Shown: positions 8,867 to 19,078, numbered from the stretch's first letter. The stretch: DNA of 64,000 nucleotides from an uncultured Alistipes sp. (GCA_944321765.1 CALUMQ010000001.1:1-64000); one strand, 5' to 3'. Translations and numbers: made by a program. Notes: a model not told the origin generated them from the sequence alone.

Positions 8867-11698
8867 ATGAGACTCAAAATTCTACTTTTTCTGATGCTTG
8901 TCGGCGGGACCTTCGCGGCCTATGCGCAGGACGGAGGGGTCCGGGGCAAGGTGGTGTCGCGCCTTGGGCGAGAGGCTCTGAACGATGTGCAGGTGGAGGT
9001 TGCGCCGTTGAATCTGATGATCCGCACCGACGCAGACGGGCAGTTTGAGGTTGAGAATCTTCCCGCCGGACGCTACACGCTTCGTTTCACGACGCCCGAT
9101 TACGAGCCGCTCGAACTGGTCGTTCGCGTGGGCGGTGAATACATCCACGATATGCGTTCGGTGGTTCTCGTACCGTCGAACAGCCGCGAGATCGACGAGA
9201 CGGTCTTCATGGAGTACGACATGGACTCTCCGGTGTCGGACATGCAGGCTCTGCCTTCATCACTTTCGGCTTCCGACGACCTGTTCAACGAGGTTGCATC
9301 GTACCGTTTCAGCGAGATGCGTTTCAATGTCCGCGGCTACGATTCGCAGTATTCGGACATCTATCTCAACGGCATTCGCTTCAACGATGCCATGACCGGT
9401 TACGGACCCTGGTCGCTGTGGAGCGGTCTGAACGATGCCACGCGCAACCAGGAGGGTGTTGCGGGCCTGGAGTCGCTCGACTACGGTATCGGCGGCATCG
9501 GCGGCATGACGAACGTCAATGCCCGAGCCTCGCAGATGCGCAAGGGCTTCCGCGTAAGCGTGTCGAACGGTACCCAGCTCTATCGCTTCCGTGCGATGGT
9601 CTCCTACGGTTCGGGACAGCTCGACAACGGCTGGTCGTATGCCTTCTCGGCCGGTACGCGTCAGGGCGGCAACGGCTACGTCGACGGTGTCTACTACAAC
9701 TCCTACTCCTACTTTGCCTCCGTGGAGAAGCTTTTCCGCGGCAACCACCGTCTGGGCTTCACGCTGCTGGCATCGCCTTCGGAGCGCGGAGCACAGCAGG
9801 CGTCGACCGATGAGGCCTACCGGCTCTTCGGCAACAACTACTACAATCCCAACGTCGGTTACCAGGCCGGGAAGCTGCGCAACTCGCGTGTGCGTGACAT
9901 GCACGAACCGATTGCCATGCTGACCTATACGTGGGACATGTCGGAGAACACGCGCCTGAATGCCGCCACGTCGCTGCGCTTCGGACGCAACGGCTACTCG
10001 GCGCTGACGTGGAGCGGCGGACCCGATCCGCGCGGCGACTATTACCGCTACCTTCCCTCGTCGGATGCCACGCAGGTTGTGCCGGGCATCACGACCGACC
10101 GTACGGTCTACTTCTATGCGCTGGATGCCATCCAGGCGGGCAAGGTGTGGGACGGCATGCTCGACTTCGACGGATTCTACCACATGAACGACTATATCGA
10201 TACGGAGCTCACGGATATTGTAGGCGATCTTCACCGTTCGAACTACATGCTTGAGGAGCGCCATACCGACCAGCTGGACTACAACTTTGCCGCCAGCGTG
10301 CAGCACAACATGCGCCACAACATGCGCATCATCGGCGGGGTGAACGTGCGCGTCAACCGTACGAACTACTTCTCGGAGGTAAAGGATCTGCTGGGCGGAG
10401 ACTACTGGTACGACATCGACAAGTTTGCCGAGCGCGACATGGCCAATGTCGAGGCGGCCCAGAACGATCTGGATTACTACTGGGCGACGGGCCACGCGCG
10501 CATAGCCAAGGAGGGTGACAAGTACAGCTACTACTACCGAGCCCACATCTTCGAGTCGAACGCCTGGACGACCTATTCGTGGGCTCGCGGAGGCTTCTCG
10601 CTGGGTGTTTCGGGCGAGATCGGCTATTCGCAGATGTACCGCGAGGGTATGTGGCGCAAGGGACTGTTCCCCAATAACTCGAAGGGCGATTCGAAAAAAC
10701 TCGATTACCTGACCTACGAGGGCAAGCTTGCTCTGGGCTACAAGTTCTCGCGGGCACACTCGCTTGAGGCCAATGTCGCCTATATCCAGCAGGCTCCGAA
10801 ATTTGCTACGGCTTTCGTGTCACCGCGTACGCGCAATACCGTGACTCCGGGGCTGAAGGCCGAGAAGATTTTCGGTGTTGACCTTACGTACAACCTCACG
10901 CTGCCGTTCCTCAAGGCGCGCCTGGCCGGTTACTACACGACCTTTACCGACCAGTCGAAGGTGATTTCGTTCTACGACGATACGCGCAGTTCGTTTACGA
11001 ACTTTGCCATGAGCGGTATCGACAAGGAGCACTATGGCCTTGAGCTGGGCTTCTCGGTTCCGGTCTGGAACGGTATTTCGGTGGTCGGAGCCGTCAGCTG
11101 GGGCGAGTACACCTATACGTCGAATCCCTACTTCGTGCAGACGGTGGACAACATGGACAAGATCGTGCTTCGCGACCGTGTGAACTGGAAGGGCTACCAC
11201 GTGGAGAGTTCGCCGCAGACGGCCATAAATATCGGTCTTGATTTCAGCGGTGTGCGCAACTGGTTTGCAGGCATCAACCTGAACTACTATGACAACCTCT
11301 ACCTCTCTATGAACCCGATGTACCGGACCAACAGCGCTTCGCGCTACTATACCGACCTGATCGCTGCGGAGAGTGCGAAGAGCAATCCCGATGGTGCTGT
11401 GATTCTCGGGGCGGTGCAGGCGATCAAGAAGCTGCGTGCGCAGGAGAAGTTCGGGAACTACTTCACGTTGAGCGCCAACGTGGGCAAGAACTGGTACATC
11501 GGCGACTACATGCTGGGCATGAGCCTTGAGGTGAAGAACATTCTCAACGACCAGAAGATCCGTACGGGCGGTTATGAGCAGATGCGTATGAGCAAGGTTC
11601 GCGGCGAGAGCGGCGACTACATGTACAGCCGCTTCCCCTCGAAATACTTCTACCTGTTCGGCACGACCTACTTCCTGAACGTCTATATTCGTTTCTAA
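8867..11698 (+). CDS. TonB-dependent outer-membrane receptor
   Basis: 943 aa. Signal peptide to about residue 21 (AYAQ), a carboxypeptidase-regulatory-like beta domain (about 23-100), a plug domain with RFNVRGYDSQYSDIYLNGI, then a large beta-barrel ending in YIRF; the terminal Phe is the usual outer-membrane insertion signal. It is shorter than SusC proteins and has no SusD partner. The surrounding nucleases and DUF5689 protein suggest import of nucleic-acid breakdown products, but the ligand is inferred only from context. Confidence 0.9.
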   Translation: MRLKILLFLMLVGGTFAAYAQDGGVRGKVVSRLGREALNDVQVEVAPLNLMIRTDADGQFEVENLPAGRYTLRFTTPDYEPLELVVRVGGEYIHDMRSVVLVPSNSREIDETVFMEYDMDSPVSDMQALPSSLSASDDLFNEVASYRFSEMRFNVRGYDSQYSDIYLNGIRFNDAMTGYGPWSLWSGLNDATRNQEGVAGLESLDYGIGGIGGMTNVNARASQMRKGFRVSVSNGTQLYRFRAMVSYGSGQLDNGWSYAFSAGTRQGGNGYVDGVYYNSYSYFASVEKLFRGNHRLGFTLLASPSERGAQQASTDEAYRLFGNNYYNPNVGYQAGKLRNSRVRDMHEPIAMLTYTWDMSENTRLNAATSLRFGRNGYSALTWSGGPDPRGDYYRYLPSSDATQVVPGITTDRTVYFYALDAIQAGKVWDGMLDFDGFYHMNDYIDTELTDIVGDLHRSNYMLEERHTDQLDYNFAASVQHNMRHNMRIIGGVNVRVNRTNYFSEVKDLLGGDYWYDIDKFAERDMANVEAAQNDLDYYWATGHARIAKEGDKYSYYYRAHIFESNAWTTYSWARGGFSLGVSGEIGYSQMYREGMWRKGLFPNNSKGDSKKLDYLTYEGKLALGYKFSRAHSLEANVAYIQQAPKFATAFVSPRTRNTVTPGLKAEKIFGVDLTYNLTLPFLKARLAGYYTTFTDQSKVISFYDDTRSSFTNFAMSGIDKEHYGLELGFSVPVWNGISVVGAVSWGEYTYTSNPYFVQTVDNMDKIVLRDRVNWKGYHVESSPQTAINIGLDFSGVRNWFAGINLNYYDNLYLSMNPMYRTNSASRYYTDLIAAESAKSNPDGAVILGAVQAIKKLRAQEKFGNYFTLSANVGKNWYIGDYMLGMSLEVKNILNDQKIRTGGYEQMRMSKVRGESGDYMYSRFPSKYFYLFGTTYFLNVYIRF

Positions 11699-11719
11699 TC
11701 GAGAAGAAGAGCAACAACC

Positions 11720-12940
11720 ATGAAAAGATTGAAATTCAAGATAGTATTGGCAGTGCTGGCCGGACTTGTGGTCACGGGCTGCTACAACGATTTCGACACT
11801 CCGGCGCCCGAAAAGCTCTATACCGACGAGGACATGACGACGCTCGGTCTTACGCAGATCTCCATTGCGGATGTCAAGGCGCAGTTCAGCGAGGTCTTCG
11901 GCTCGGTATCGGATACGGGAACCAACAACAACGGCTGGGGAAAGACCAAGACGCTGAAGTTCGGCGACCTGACACCCGAGGAGTCTGAGTTCGAGAGTCT
12001 CGAGGGGTGGCCCGCCGCGGCGAATTACTACATCAAGGGCAAGGTGATCAGCAGCGACCGCCAGGGCAACATCTACAAGTCGCTCTATATCTACGACGGC
12101 ACGGCCGCCATCGAGCTGAAGCTCTATACGGGTCTCTACCTCGACTACTACCTCAACCTCGACACGATGGAGAGTCAGTGGGTCTACGTACGTCTCAACG
12201 GACTCTATCTGGGTAACTACCGCATGATGCTGTCGATCGGCGGGTCTCCGTCGGATGCCATCAACACGGCGGGAACGCACAAGTACTACGCCAATTCGAA
12301 CCTTGACAATCCGAAGATTGCCAAACTGAATGTCTTCCCGGGCGAGGCGACGAAACTCGAGGCCTCGGACATCCTCGAGGTGGATGCCTCGAACTACGAC
12401 CAGTTGGGCGAGAAGGATCTGGCGCGTCTGGTTCGCTTCAAGAACGTGAAGGTCCGCTATGCGGGCATTCCCAACCAGGATGGGGTGACCAATCCTCCGA
12501 TGCTGAACGGCTCCTATGAGAATCTCTATCCGACGTGGATCGTCACCGATTGGGGCACGCCGCGCTATGGGGCGTGGTATCGTTGGGCCTACAACGTCGA
12601 GAACGTGCGTCTTTACGGATCTGTGCTGATCTGCTACAACGACACGGAGACCAATACGGCCAATCCGGGTGTCTATTCGGTGCGTACGAGCGGTTATTCG
12701 CAGTTTGCCATGAAACCCATCCCGCGCGACGGATCCGTCGGTACTGTGCTCGGCATCTATGGGGTCTACGGTCAGCAGTGGGATCAGGCGCAGTTCCAGA
12801 TCTCGGTAAGCCGTCTTGAGGACCTGGACTTCCCGGCCGAGTCGCTGCTCACCGAAGAGGAGATCGAGCGCATGACTCCTGCCGAGTCGTACGATCCTCC
12901 CGTGAAGAATAACAGCGGCGATTACGAAAGCGACGAATAG
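11720..12940 (+). CDS. DUF5689 (OB-fold-like) lipoprotein
   Basis: 406 aa lipoprotein, lipobox VVTGC (Cys21). The segment YYIKGKVISSDRQGN...YIYDGTAAIELKL fits the DUF5689 OB-fold-like domain, a Bacteroidota surface family often beside TonB receptors and EEP nucleases. It starts 21 bases after the receptor stop and is followed by a strong terminator, so it is the last gene of this locus. A substrate-binding role alongside the receptor is an inference. Confidence 0.8.
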   Translation: MKRLKFKIVLAVLAGLVVTGCYNDFDTPAPEKLYTDEDMTTLGLTQISIADVKAQFSEVFGSVSDTGTNNNGWGKTKTLKFGDLTPEESEFESLEGWPAAANYYIKGKVISSDRQGNIYKSLYIYDGTAAIELKLYTGLYLDYYLNLDTMESQWVYVRLNGLYLGNYRMMLSIGGSPSDAINTAGTHKYYANSNLDNPKIAKLNVFPGEATKLEASDILEVDASNYDQLGEKDLARLVRFKNVKVRYAGIPNQDGVTNPPMLNGSYENLYPTWIVTDWGTPRYGAWYRWAYNVENVRLYGSVLICYNDTETNTANPGVYSVRTSGYSQFAMKPIPRDGSVGTVLGIYGVYGQQWDQAQFQISVSRLEDLDFPAESLLTEEEIERMTPAESYDPPVKNNSGDYESDE

Positions 12941-12966
12941 CCGATCCGTAATTTCCCTACAAACCG

Positions 12967-13002
12967 AAGAGCCGCACGTCCATCGGAACGTGCGGCTCTT
13001 TT
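12967..13002 (+). terminator. intrinsic terminator ending the nuclease/TonB locus
   Basis: 13-base perfect arms at 12967-12979 and 12988-13000 around an 8-base loop, then a short T run. Confidence 0.85.
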
Positions 13003-13130
13003 CATCTCTGTCGGTTCCCGTATCTTTTGACAACGCGCTGTGCTTCCGGAAGCGGGCCCGCCGGAGCAGAAATCCGGGCCCTGCCGGCCCCAAAACGACG
13101 CACCTTCCGGTACGCTGTGCCGGAGATGAA

Positions 13131-13163
13131 AAAAGCCTGCCGCACAATCATGCGGCAGGCTTT
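13131..13163 (-). terminator. terminator of the MFS gene
   Basis: GCCTGCCGCA and its complement around CAATCA. On the minus strand it ends in a T run, 33 bases after the MFS stop. Confidence 0.85.
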
Positions 13164-13195
13164 CTGCGTATTTTCGGAAGCCTCTTCGGCCCTAC

Positions 13196-14566
13196 TTATT
13201 TCTTGATGTTGGGCAGTTCGAGCCCGTATCCCTTCTTGCGGTCCTCGATCTTGAGGTAGAAGCTGAAGATGAAGGCCAGCACACCGAAGGTCGAGAAGAT
13301 GATCATCGGCACGGTGTAGCCGCCCGTAGCGTCAAGTACCAACCCGATGAGCAGGGGAACGAGGCAGAGTCCGACGTTCTGAATCCAGAAGATCAGACAG
13401 TAGGCCGAACCGAGGATCTTCGAGTCGATGATCTTCGGCACCGAAGGCCACAGGGCGGCCGGCACGAGCGAGAACGATACGCCGAGCGTCACGACGAGCA
13501 GCAGGGCGAGTCCTTTCGACGGGAAAGCGGGCAGCAGGAAGGCGAAACTCAGGTGGCAGGCGATCATGATGATCGAACCGATCATGAGCATCGTGGCGCC
13601 CTTGCCGCGGAAGTCGAGCAGCGCACCGAGGAAGGGGGTGAGGAGCATGGCCAGAATGGGGAAGCAGCTGAAGAGGCGTGCGGCGGCTTCGGCGTCGATT
13701 CCGAGCGTCACCTCCAGGAAGTTGGGGGCGTAGCGCTGGAAGGGGAAGATGGCCGAGTAGTAGAGCACGCAGAGCAGCGCCACGAGCCAGAACATCTTGC
13801 TGCGGAAGATGAGTCCGAGGTCACGGACATGGAACTCCTCGTCGGATGATTTCTGCTCCTTGAGCTCTCCGGTGGCGATAAGCTGCTTGTCGAGCTTGCG
13901 GTCCATGAGCACGAAGACGCTGTAGCACAGCAACCCGATGACGAGCAGGGCGGTGCAGAAGGCTACGGGGGCGACCACCGACTTGTCGAACTGGTTCGAG
14001 ATCATCGGGGCGAGCCACATGACGGCGAATACGCCCAACCGGGCGATGGCCATCTCAAGTCCCATTGCCAGCGCCATCTCCTTTCCGTCGAACCACTTGG
14101 CGATGGCTTTCGAAACGGTTGTTCCGGCCATCTCGCATCCGCATCCGAAGATCATGAAACCCAGCGAGGCCATTTTGGCGCTGCCGGGGAAGGAGGTCCA
14201 CCAGCTGTTGAGCCAGGCACAGAGTTCGGTGGTCTGGAACCAGTCGGATATTCCGACGAGCTTGATCGAGGCTCCGATGACCATGAGCGAAGCCGAGAGC
14301 AGGCCGGTGAAACGTATGCCCATCTTGTCGAGGATGATGCCGGCAAAGATGAGGAAGAATACGAAGACGTTGAGGAAGTACTCCGAGGAGGCGTACGTTC
14401 CGAAGGTTCCGCTGTCCCATCCGCGGGCGGATTCGATGAGCGACTTGAGCGGGGACATCACGTCGACGAACATGTATCCGAAGAACATCATCAGGGCGAT
14501 GAGCACCAGAGCTGTCCACCGGGCTGCAGGCGAGTCGTTGAGTTTGCGTTGGATCGTTGCTGTCAT
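13196..14566 (-). CDS. MFS transporter
   Basis: 456 aa with about twelve hydrophobic helices and a central hydrophilic loop (about 230-250, GELKEQKSSDEEF), the 6+6 layout of the major facilitator superfamily. Small-residue-rich helices are seen, but no substrate-defining motif was recognised. It faces the nuclease locus convergently, with a terminator for each side between them. The start ATG gives a short cytoplasmic N-terminus before the first helix. Confidence 0.85.
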   Translation of the reverse strand: MTATIQRKLNDSPAARWTALVLIALMMFFGYMFVDVMSPLKSLIESARGWDSGTFGTYASSEYFLNVFVFFLIFAGIILDKMGIRFTGLLSASLMVIGASIKLVGISDWFQTTELCAWLNSWWTSFPGSAKMASLGFMIFGCGCEMAGTTVSKAIAKWFDGKEMALAMGLEMAIARLGVFAVMWLAPMISNQFDKSVVAPVAFCTALLVIGLLCYSVFVLMDRKLDKQLIATGELKEQKSSDEEFHVRDLGLIFRSKMFWLVALLCVLYYSAIFPFQRYAPNFLEVTLGIDAEAAARLFSCFPILAMLLTPFLGALLDFRGKGATMLMIGSIIMIACHLSFAFLLPAFPSKGLALLLVVTLGVSFSLVPAALWPSVPKIIDSKILGSAYCLIFWIQNVGLCLVPLLIGLVLDATGGYTVPMIIFSTFGVLAFIFSFYLKIEDRKKGYGLELPNIKK

Positions 14567-14598
14567 GATATTTTATGTGTTGGGTTTACGGTGTTGTG

Positions 14599-16587
14599 TT
14601 ACTCTTCGATGGAGGCGTATCGTTTCAGTATCTCATAGGCGTCGAGGATTCCGAGTTCTCCGGCCTTCGAGAGGTCGAGACAGCCCTTGCGGGTATCCTT
14701 CATGAAGATCTGTATCATGCCGCGGTTGTAGTATGCTTCGGCGAACTGCGGGTTCAGCTCGATGGCCTTCGAGTAGTCTTCGAAGGCTTCGGGCAGACGT
14801 CCCGAGAGGGCCTGGAGGTTTCCGCGGTTGTAGTATGCGTAGGCGAAGTCGGGGAATAGCTTGATCGCCTTGTTGAGATCGGCCACGGCCTCGTCGTAGT
14901 TGTACGTGCGTTTCGAATTGTTGTTCAGCCGGTTGGCGGGATCCGAGTCGATGGTGATCCGCTGATAGGAGTTGTCTATCGACGAGATGAAGTCGATCAT
15001 CTCGGCGCGGGTTGTCGAACGGTTCAGATAGAGGAACGGGTTCGAGGGGTTCTGCTCGATGGCCGAGGTGTAGGTGCTTACCGAACTGGTGTACTGCTTG
15101 ATGAGCAACTGTGTGACCCCGCGTTCGAAGAGCAGCGTCCAGGAGTTGTCACCCGAGGCGATCCGGTTGGCGTATTGCCTGTCGTAGATCACGAGCGAAT
15201 CGGCCGGGATATTGCTCTCGCGGCACGTGAGGGTGAGGTATTTGTTGTCGAGTCGCTTGAGGAAGTCCTCGACCCGCTGGAGCCGGTAGGGATTCGGTGC
15301 CGGCACCGAATCCGGACGCATGAGCGTGAATTTGAACAGCGGCAGCAGACGCATCTCTTCACGTCCGCCATTGTGCCCCGTGATTCGTTCGAAGCTGCCT
15401 CCCGCGAGGTTGCTGTCGAATGACAGCAGCCGGTCGAAGTGCTGCGTCGTGTCGGCGAAGATCGAATAGGTACTGTCGCTCAGCCGCGAGCGATACTCGG
15501 CGATTTTTTTCTGCGCTGTTTCGCGATCCTGCCGGGCTCCTTTGGGATCCCGGAGCAGTTCGCGGAGCTGCCCGCGGTAGATGTAGGCGTTGGCAAAGTC
15601 GGGGTAGAGCTTGATGGCTTCGGTGTAGTCGTCGACGGCCTTTTCTATTTCTCCGAGCTGGGCATGCACGCCTGCGCGGTTGTAGTATACCAGCACGTTG
15701 TTGGGCGAATAGAGCGCCACACGGTCGTAATCCTCCAGCGCGCGGTTGTAGTCGCCGATCTGCGTGCGCAGCATGGCGCGGTTGAAGTACGTCAGCGAAC
15801 TGGTCGAATCGAGCTGTATCACCTTGTCGAAATCGGCCAGCGCCAGCATCGGGCGATTCGTGGCGTTGTAGACCAGCGCCCGGTTGAAGTAGGAGAGCAG
15901 ATAGGTCGAGTCACACTCGATGGCCTTGTTGAAGTCGGCTTCGGCCTCCTTGTAGCGATGCTGGTCGAGATAGAGACTTCCGCGGCGGTTGTATCCGTTC
16001 GGATATTCGCGGTTGGTGCGTATGGCGGTGTTGAAGTTTTCGTAGGCCTTGAGCGTATCCTTGAGGTGGAGATAGCTCAACCCGCGGCAGATGAAGGCGT
16101 CGGCGACCTTGTTCTCCTGACGTATGAACTTGTCGAAATCCTCGATGGCCTCCTCGAACTGCTGGTTCAGCAGGCGGGTGACGCCGCGGCTGTAGTAGGG
16201 TCCCGGGAGGTCGGGACGCAGCTCGATGGCTTCGCGGAAATCCTGCAGGGCGTCGTCGTAGTTGCCCAGACGCGAACGGGTGATGGCCCGATAGGTATAG
16301 GCTTGCGTGTAGACGGGATTCAGCCGTATGGCCGTCGAGAAATCCTCCTCGGCACCGAGCAGGTCGTCGAGGTTGTATTTGGCGATTCCGCGCAGGAAGT
16401 AGCCCTCGTAAGCCTCGTTGTCGAAGCGCAGCAGGGTATTGAGCGTGCGTATGGCGGCCTGGTAGTCGTTATTCATCATGCACGAGCGTCCCATCCAGAA
16501 AAAGTATTCCCGGTTGTATTGCGTGTGCGAGGGGATTGCCCAGAAGATGGCGATTCCCGCGATGATTCCGATGATGAACTTCCGCAT
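14599..16587 (-). CDS. tetratricopeptide-repeat protein with signal peptide
   Basis: 662 aa with a signal or anchor sequence (MRKFIIGIIAGIAIFWAIP) and then many TPR units with the A-YNRG...G...A-DF-KAI pattern, from about 30-350 and again about 480-655, with a linker (about 370-470) of another fold. Such proteins are periplasmic protein-binding scaffolds. The ATG at 16587 is preferred over an upstream TTG because it begins the hydrophobic segment. It lies directly downstream of era on the same strand. Confidence 0.85.
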   Translation of the reverse strand: MRKFIIGIIAGIAIFWAIPSHTQYNREYFFWMGRSCMMNNDYQAAIRTLNTLLRFDNEAYEGYFLRGIAKYNLDDLLGAEEDFSTAIRLNPVYTQAYTYRAITRSRLGNYDDALQDFREAIELRPDLPGPYYSRGVTRLLNQQFEEAIEDFDKFIRQENKVADAFICRGLSYLHLKDTLKAYENFNTAIRTNREYPNGYNRRGSLYLDQHRYKEAEADFNKAIECDSTYLLSYFNRALVYNATNRPMLALADFDKVIQLDSTSSLTYFNRAMLRTQIGDYNRALEDYDRVALYSPNNVLVYYNRAGVHAQLGEIEKAVDDYTEAIKLYPDFANAYIYRGQLRELLRDPKGARQDRETAQKKIAEYRSRLSDSTYSIFADTTQHFDRLLSFDSNLAGGSFERITGHNGGREEMRLLPLFKFTLMRPDSVPAPNPYRLQRVEDFLKRLDNKYLTLTCRESNIPADSLVIYDRQYANRIASGDNSWTLLFERGVTQLLIKQYTSSVSTYTSAIEQNPSNPFLYLNRSTTRAEMIDFISSIDNSYQRITIDSDPANRLNNNSKRTYNYDEAVADLNKAIKLFPDFAYAYYNRGNLQALSGRLPEAFEDYSKAIELNPQFAEAYYNRGMIQIFMKDTRKGCLDLSKAGELGILDAYEILKRYASIEE

Positions 16588-16628
16588 TGTCGAGGTTTCT
16601 TTCAGCAAACGCTTTTCAGCGTGATTTA

Positions 16629-17510
16629 TTATTCGGGGTCGTATCCGAATTGTTTGAGTTGTCGTTCGTTGTTGCGCCAGTCGTCACTCACCTTGACGAA
16701 GAGCTGCAGGAATACCTTCTTGCCGAGGAACTGTTCGAGATCCTCGCGGGCCGTCTGGCCGACTTTTTTGAGCTTTTCGCCCTTGTGCCCGATGAGTATG
16801 CCCTTCTGCGAGTCGCGGGCCACGAAGATCGTGGCGGAGATACGGTCGATTGTCGGCTCCTCCTTGTAGGCGTCGATAACGATTTCGCAGCAGTAGGGGA
16901 TCTCCTTGTCGTAGAAGCGCAGGATCTTCTCGCGGATGATTTCCGAGGCGAAGAACCGGAGGTTCTTGTCCGTAAGTGTGTCCTTGGGGTAGAAGGCCGG
17001 GCCTTCGGGCAGCAGTTCGAGAATGGTCTTGAAGAGCCCCTCGATGTTGAACTGTTCGCGGGCCGATACGGGGACGATCCGTGCATCGGGAAGCGTTGTG
17101 TGCCACTTCTCGACCAGGGCGTCGAGCGCCGCGGGGTTCGAGAGGTCGATCTTGTTGATGACGACAATCGTCGGGATGTTGCTTTTCCGGATGTTTTCGA
17201 GGACTCCGGCCGAACGGTCACTCTGTTCGACGGTATCGGTGACGTAGAGAATGATGTCGGCATCGGTGAGAGCCCCGTTGACGAATTTCATCATCGACTC
17301 CTGCAACTTGTAGGCAGGTTTCAGAATGCCCGGGGTGTCGGAGTATACGATCTGGAAATCCTCTCCGGAGACGATACCCATGATTCGGTGACGGGTCGTC
17401 TGCGCCTTGGCGTTGATGATCGAGAGTCGTTCTCCGACCAGGGCATTCATGAGCGTGGATTTTCCGACGTTGGGGTTGCCGATGATGTTGACGAAACCGG
17501 ATTTGTGCAT
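16629..17510 (-). CDS. era: GTPase Era
   Basis: 293 aa, the usual Era length. GTPase motifs: G1 GNPNVGKST (11-19), G2 TTRHR, G3 DTPG, G4 NKID, G5 in VSAREQ. A C-terminal KH domain holds HKGEKLKKVGQTARED. Era binds 16S rRNA and acts in late 30S assembly. The frame is open 40 codons further upstream, but the ATG at 17510 follows a promoter box by 28 bases and begins the conserved domain. Confidence 0.97.
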   Translation of the reverse strand: MHKSGFVNIIGNPNVGKSTLMNALVGERLSIINAKAQTTRHRIMGIVSGEDFQIVYSDTPGILKPAYKLQESMMKFVNGALTDADIILYVTDTVEQSDRSAGVLENIRKSNIPTIVVINKIDLSNPAALDALVEKWHTTLPDARIVPVSAREQFNIEGLFKTILELLPEGPAFYPKDTLTDKNLRFFASEIIREKILRFYDKEIPYCCEIVIDAYKEEPTIDRISATIFVARDSQKGILIGHKGEKLKKVGQTAREDLEQFLGKKVFLQLFVKVSDDWRNNERQLKQFGYDPE

Positions 17511-17538
17511 GCTTTCCTGAGAATTGGCGATATCTTCG

Positions 17539-17546
17539 CAAAGATA
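17539..17546 (-). promoter_or_regulatory. promoter -7 box TATCTTTG for era
   Basis: Minus-strand TATCTTTG, with a TTG about 20 bases upstream. It decides the start of era at 17510 rather than the longer frame. Confidence 0.65.
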
Positions 17547-17646
17547 GGGATAAATAGTGCCTTGTGCAACCCCTCCGCCGATAATTTGTCGGCTAAAATG
17601 TGCCGTTGAGGCGGAATCTCCCGGATGCACCCTTATCCGGAAATGA

Positions 17647-17681
17647 AACCCCCGGGGATGTGTGGCACTCCCGGGGTTGAT
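17647..17681 (-). terminator. terminator of ffh
   Basis: Imperfect GC-rich hairpin (AACCCCGGGA with TCCCCGGGGGTT, one bulge) just beyond the ffh stop, followed by TTTCATTT on the minus strand. Confidence 0.65.
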
Positions 17682-17711
17682 TCATCGTATTTTTATGCAG
17701 CCTGCCGAAGT

Positions 17712-19043
17712 CTATCGCCGGCGCATCATGCCGGGTATCTTGGGCATCTTCATGCCGCCGCCCGCCACGGCCTTCATCATCTTGCGCGTGTCGTCGAACT
17801 GCTTCATCAGCCGGTTTACCTCCGCCACGGTCGTTCCCGAGCCCTTGGCGATGCGTTCGCGCCGCTTGGCGTTGATGATTTCGGGGTGTTCGCGCTCCGC
17901 GGGGGTCATCGACGAGATGATCGCCTCGGTCTGCTTGAACACATCGTCCGGGATGTCGACGTTTTTCAACATCTTGCCCATGCCGGGCAGCATCGAGGCC
18001 AGATCCTTGAGGTTGCCCATCTTCTTGATCTGCTGGATCTGTGCGATGAAGTCGTTGAAGTTGAACTGATCCTTGACGAGTTTCTTCTTGAGTTTGCGTG
18101 CCTCCTCCTCATCGAACTGCTCCTGGGCGCGCTCGACGAGCGACACGACGTCACCCATGCCCAGAATACGGTCGGCCATACGTTCTGGATGGAATACCTG
18201 CAGGGCATCCATCTTCTCGCCGCTGGAGATGAACTTCAGCGGTTTGTTGACCACCGAGCGGATCGAGATGGCGGCACCGCCGCGGGTCTCGCCGTCGAGT
18301 TTCGTGAGCACCACGCCGTCGAAGTCGAGCCTGTCGTTGAACTCCTTGGCCGTGTTGACGGCATCCTGACCCGTCATGGCATCGACGACGAAGAGCGTCT
18401 CCGAAGGTTTCACGGCCGCCTTGATGGCCGTAATCTCCTGCATCATCGCCTCGTCGACGGCCAGACGTCCGGCCGTATCGACAATCACCGTGTTGAATCC
18501 CTTCTGCCGGGCGTAGCGGATGGCGTTTTCGGCAATCTCGACGGGATTGCGGTTCCCCTCCTCGGTGTATACCTCCACGCCGACCTGTCCTCCGAGGACC
18601 TTCAGCTGGTCGATGGCTGCCGGGCGGTATACGTCTCCGGCCACGAGAAGCACCTGCCGACCCTTTTTGCTCTTGAGCATCAGGGCGAGCTTTCCGGAGA
18701 AGGTTGTTTTACCGGAACCCTGCAGACCGGCGATGAGGATCACGGCGGGATTTCCTTCCAGCCGGATGTCGGAGGCCGTTCCACCCATGAGCTGCGCCAG
18801 TTCGTCGCGCACGATCTTGGTCATCATCTGCCCGGGCTTGACGGCCTTGAGCACGTTCTGTCCCAGCGCCTTCTGCTTCACCTCGTCGGTGAAGGATTTG
18901 GCGACCTTGTAATTGACGTCGGCGTCGATCAGCGCCCGGCGGATCTCCTTGAGCGTTTCGGCGACATTGATTTCGGTGATGCGGCCTTCGCCCTTGAGGA
19001 TTTTGAACGACCGTTCGAGTTTGTCGGTCAGGTTTTCAAACAT
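17712..19043 (-). CDS. ffh: signal recognition particle protein Ffh
   Basis: 443 aa. N domain (1-90), then G domain with GLQGSGKTTFSGKLA (P-loop), DTAGR and TKLDG, then a methionine-rich M domain (about 300-443) with LPGMGKMLK and GSGTTVAEVNRLMKQF. It binds SRP RNA and signal sequences and delivers nascent membrane proteins to FtsY. Its own promoter box lies upstream and a terminator downstream, so it appears monocistronic. Confidence 0.97.
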   Translation of the reverse strand: MFENLTDKLERSFKILKGEGRITEINVAETLKEIRRALIDADVNYKVAKSFTDEVKQKALGQNVLKAVKPGQMMTKIVRDELAQLMGGTASDIRLEGNPAVILIAGLQGSGKTTFSGKLALMLKSKKGRQVLLVAGDVYRPAAIDQLKVLGGQVGVEVYTEEGNRNPVEIAENAIRYARQKGFNTVIVDTAGRLAVDEAMMQEITAIKAAVKPSETLFVVDAMTGQDAVNTAKEFNDRLDFDGVVLTKLDGETRGGAAISIRSVVNKPLKFISSGEKMDALQVFHPERMADRILGMGDVVSLVERAQEQFDEEEARKLKKKLVKDQFNFNDFIAQIQQIKKMGNLKDLASMLPGMGKMLKNVDIPDDVFKQTEAIISSMTPAEREHPEIINAKRRERIAKGSGTTVAEVNRLMKQFDDTRKMMKAVAGGGMKMPKIPGMMRRR

Positions 19044-19078
19044 ATCTGTCTAAGAATTCGTGCGGTTGATATTTCGCG

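Noticed and set aside
10820-13147. 775-codon minus-strand frame across the TonB receptor and DUF5689 genes
   Set aside because: Spans two well-supported genes and two terminators, with no motif of its own.
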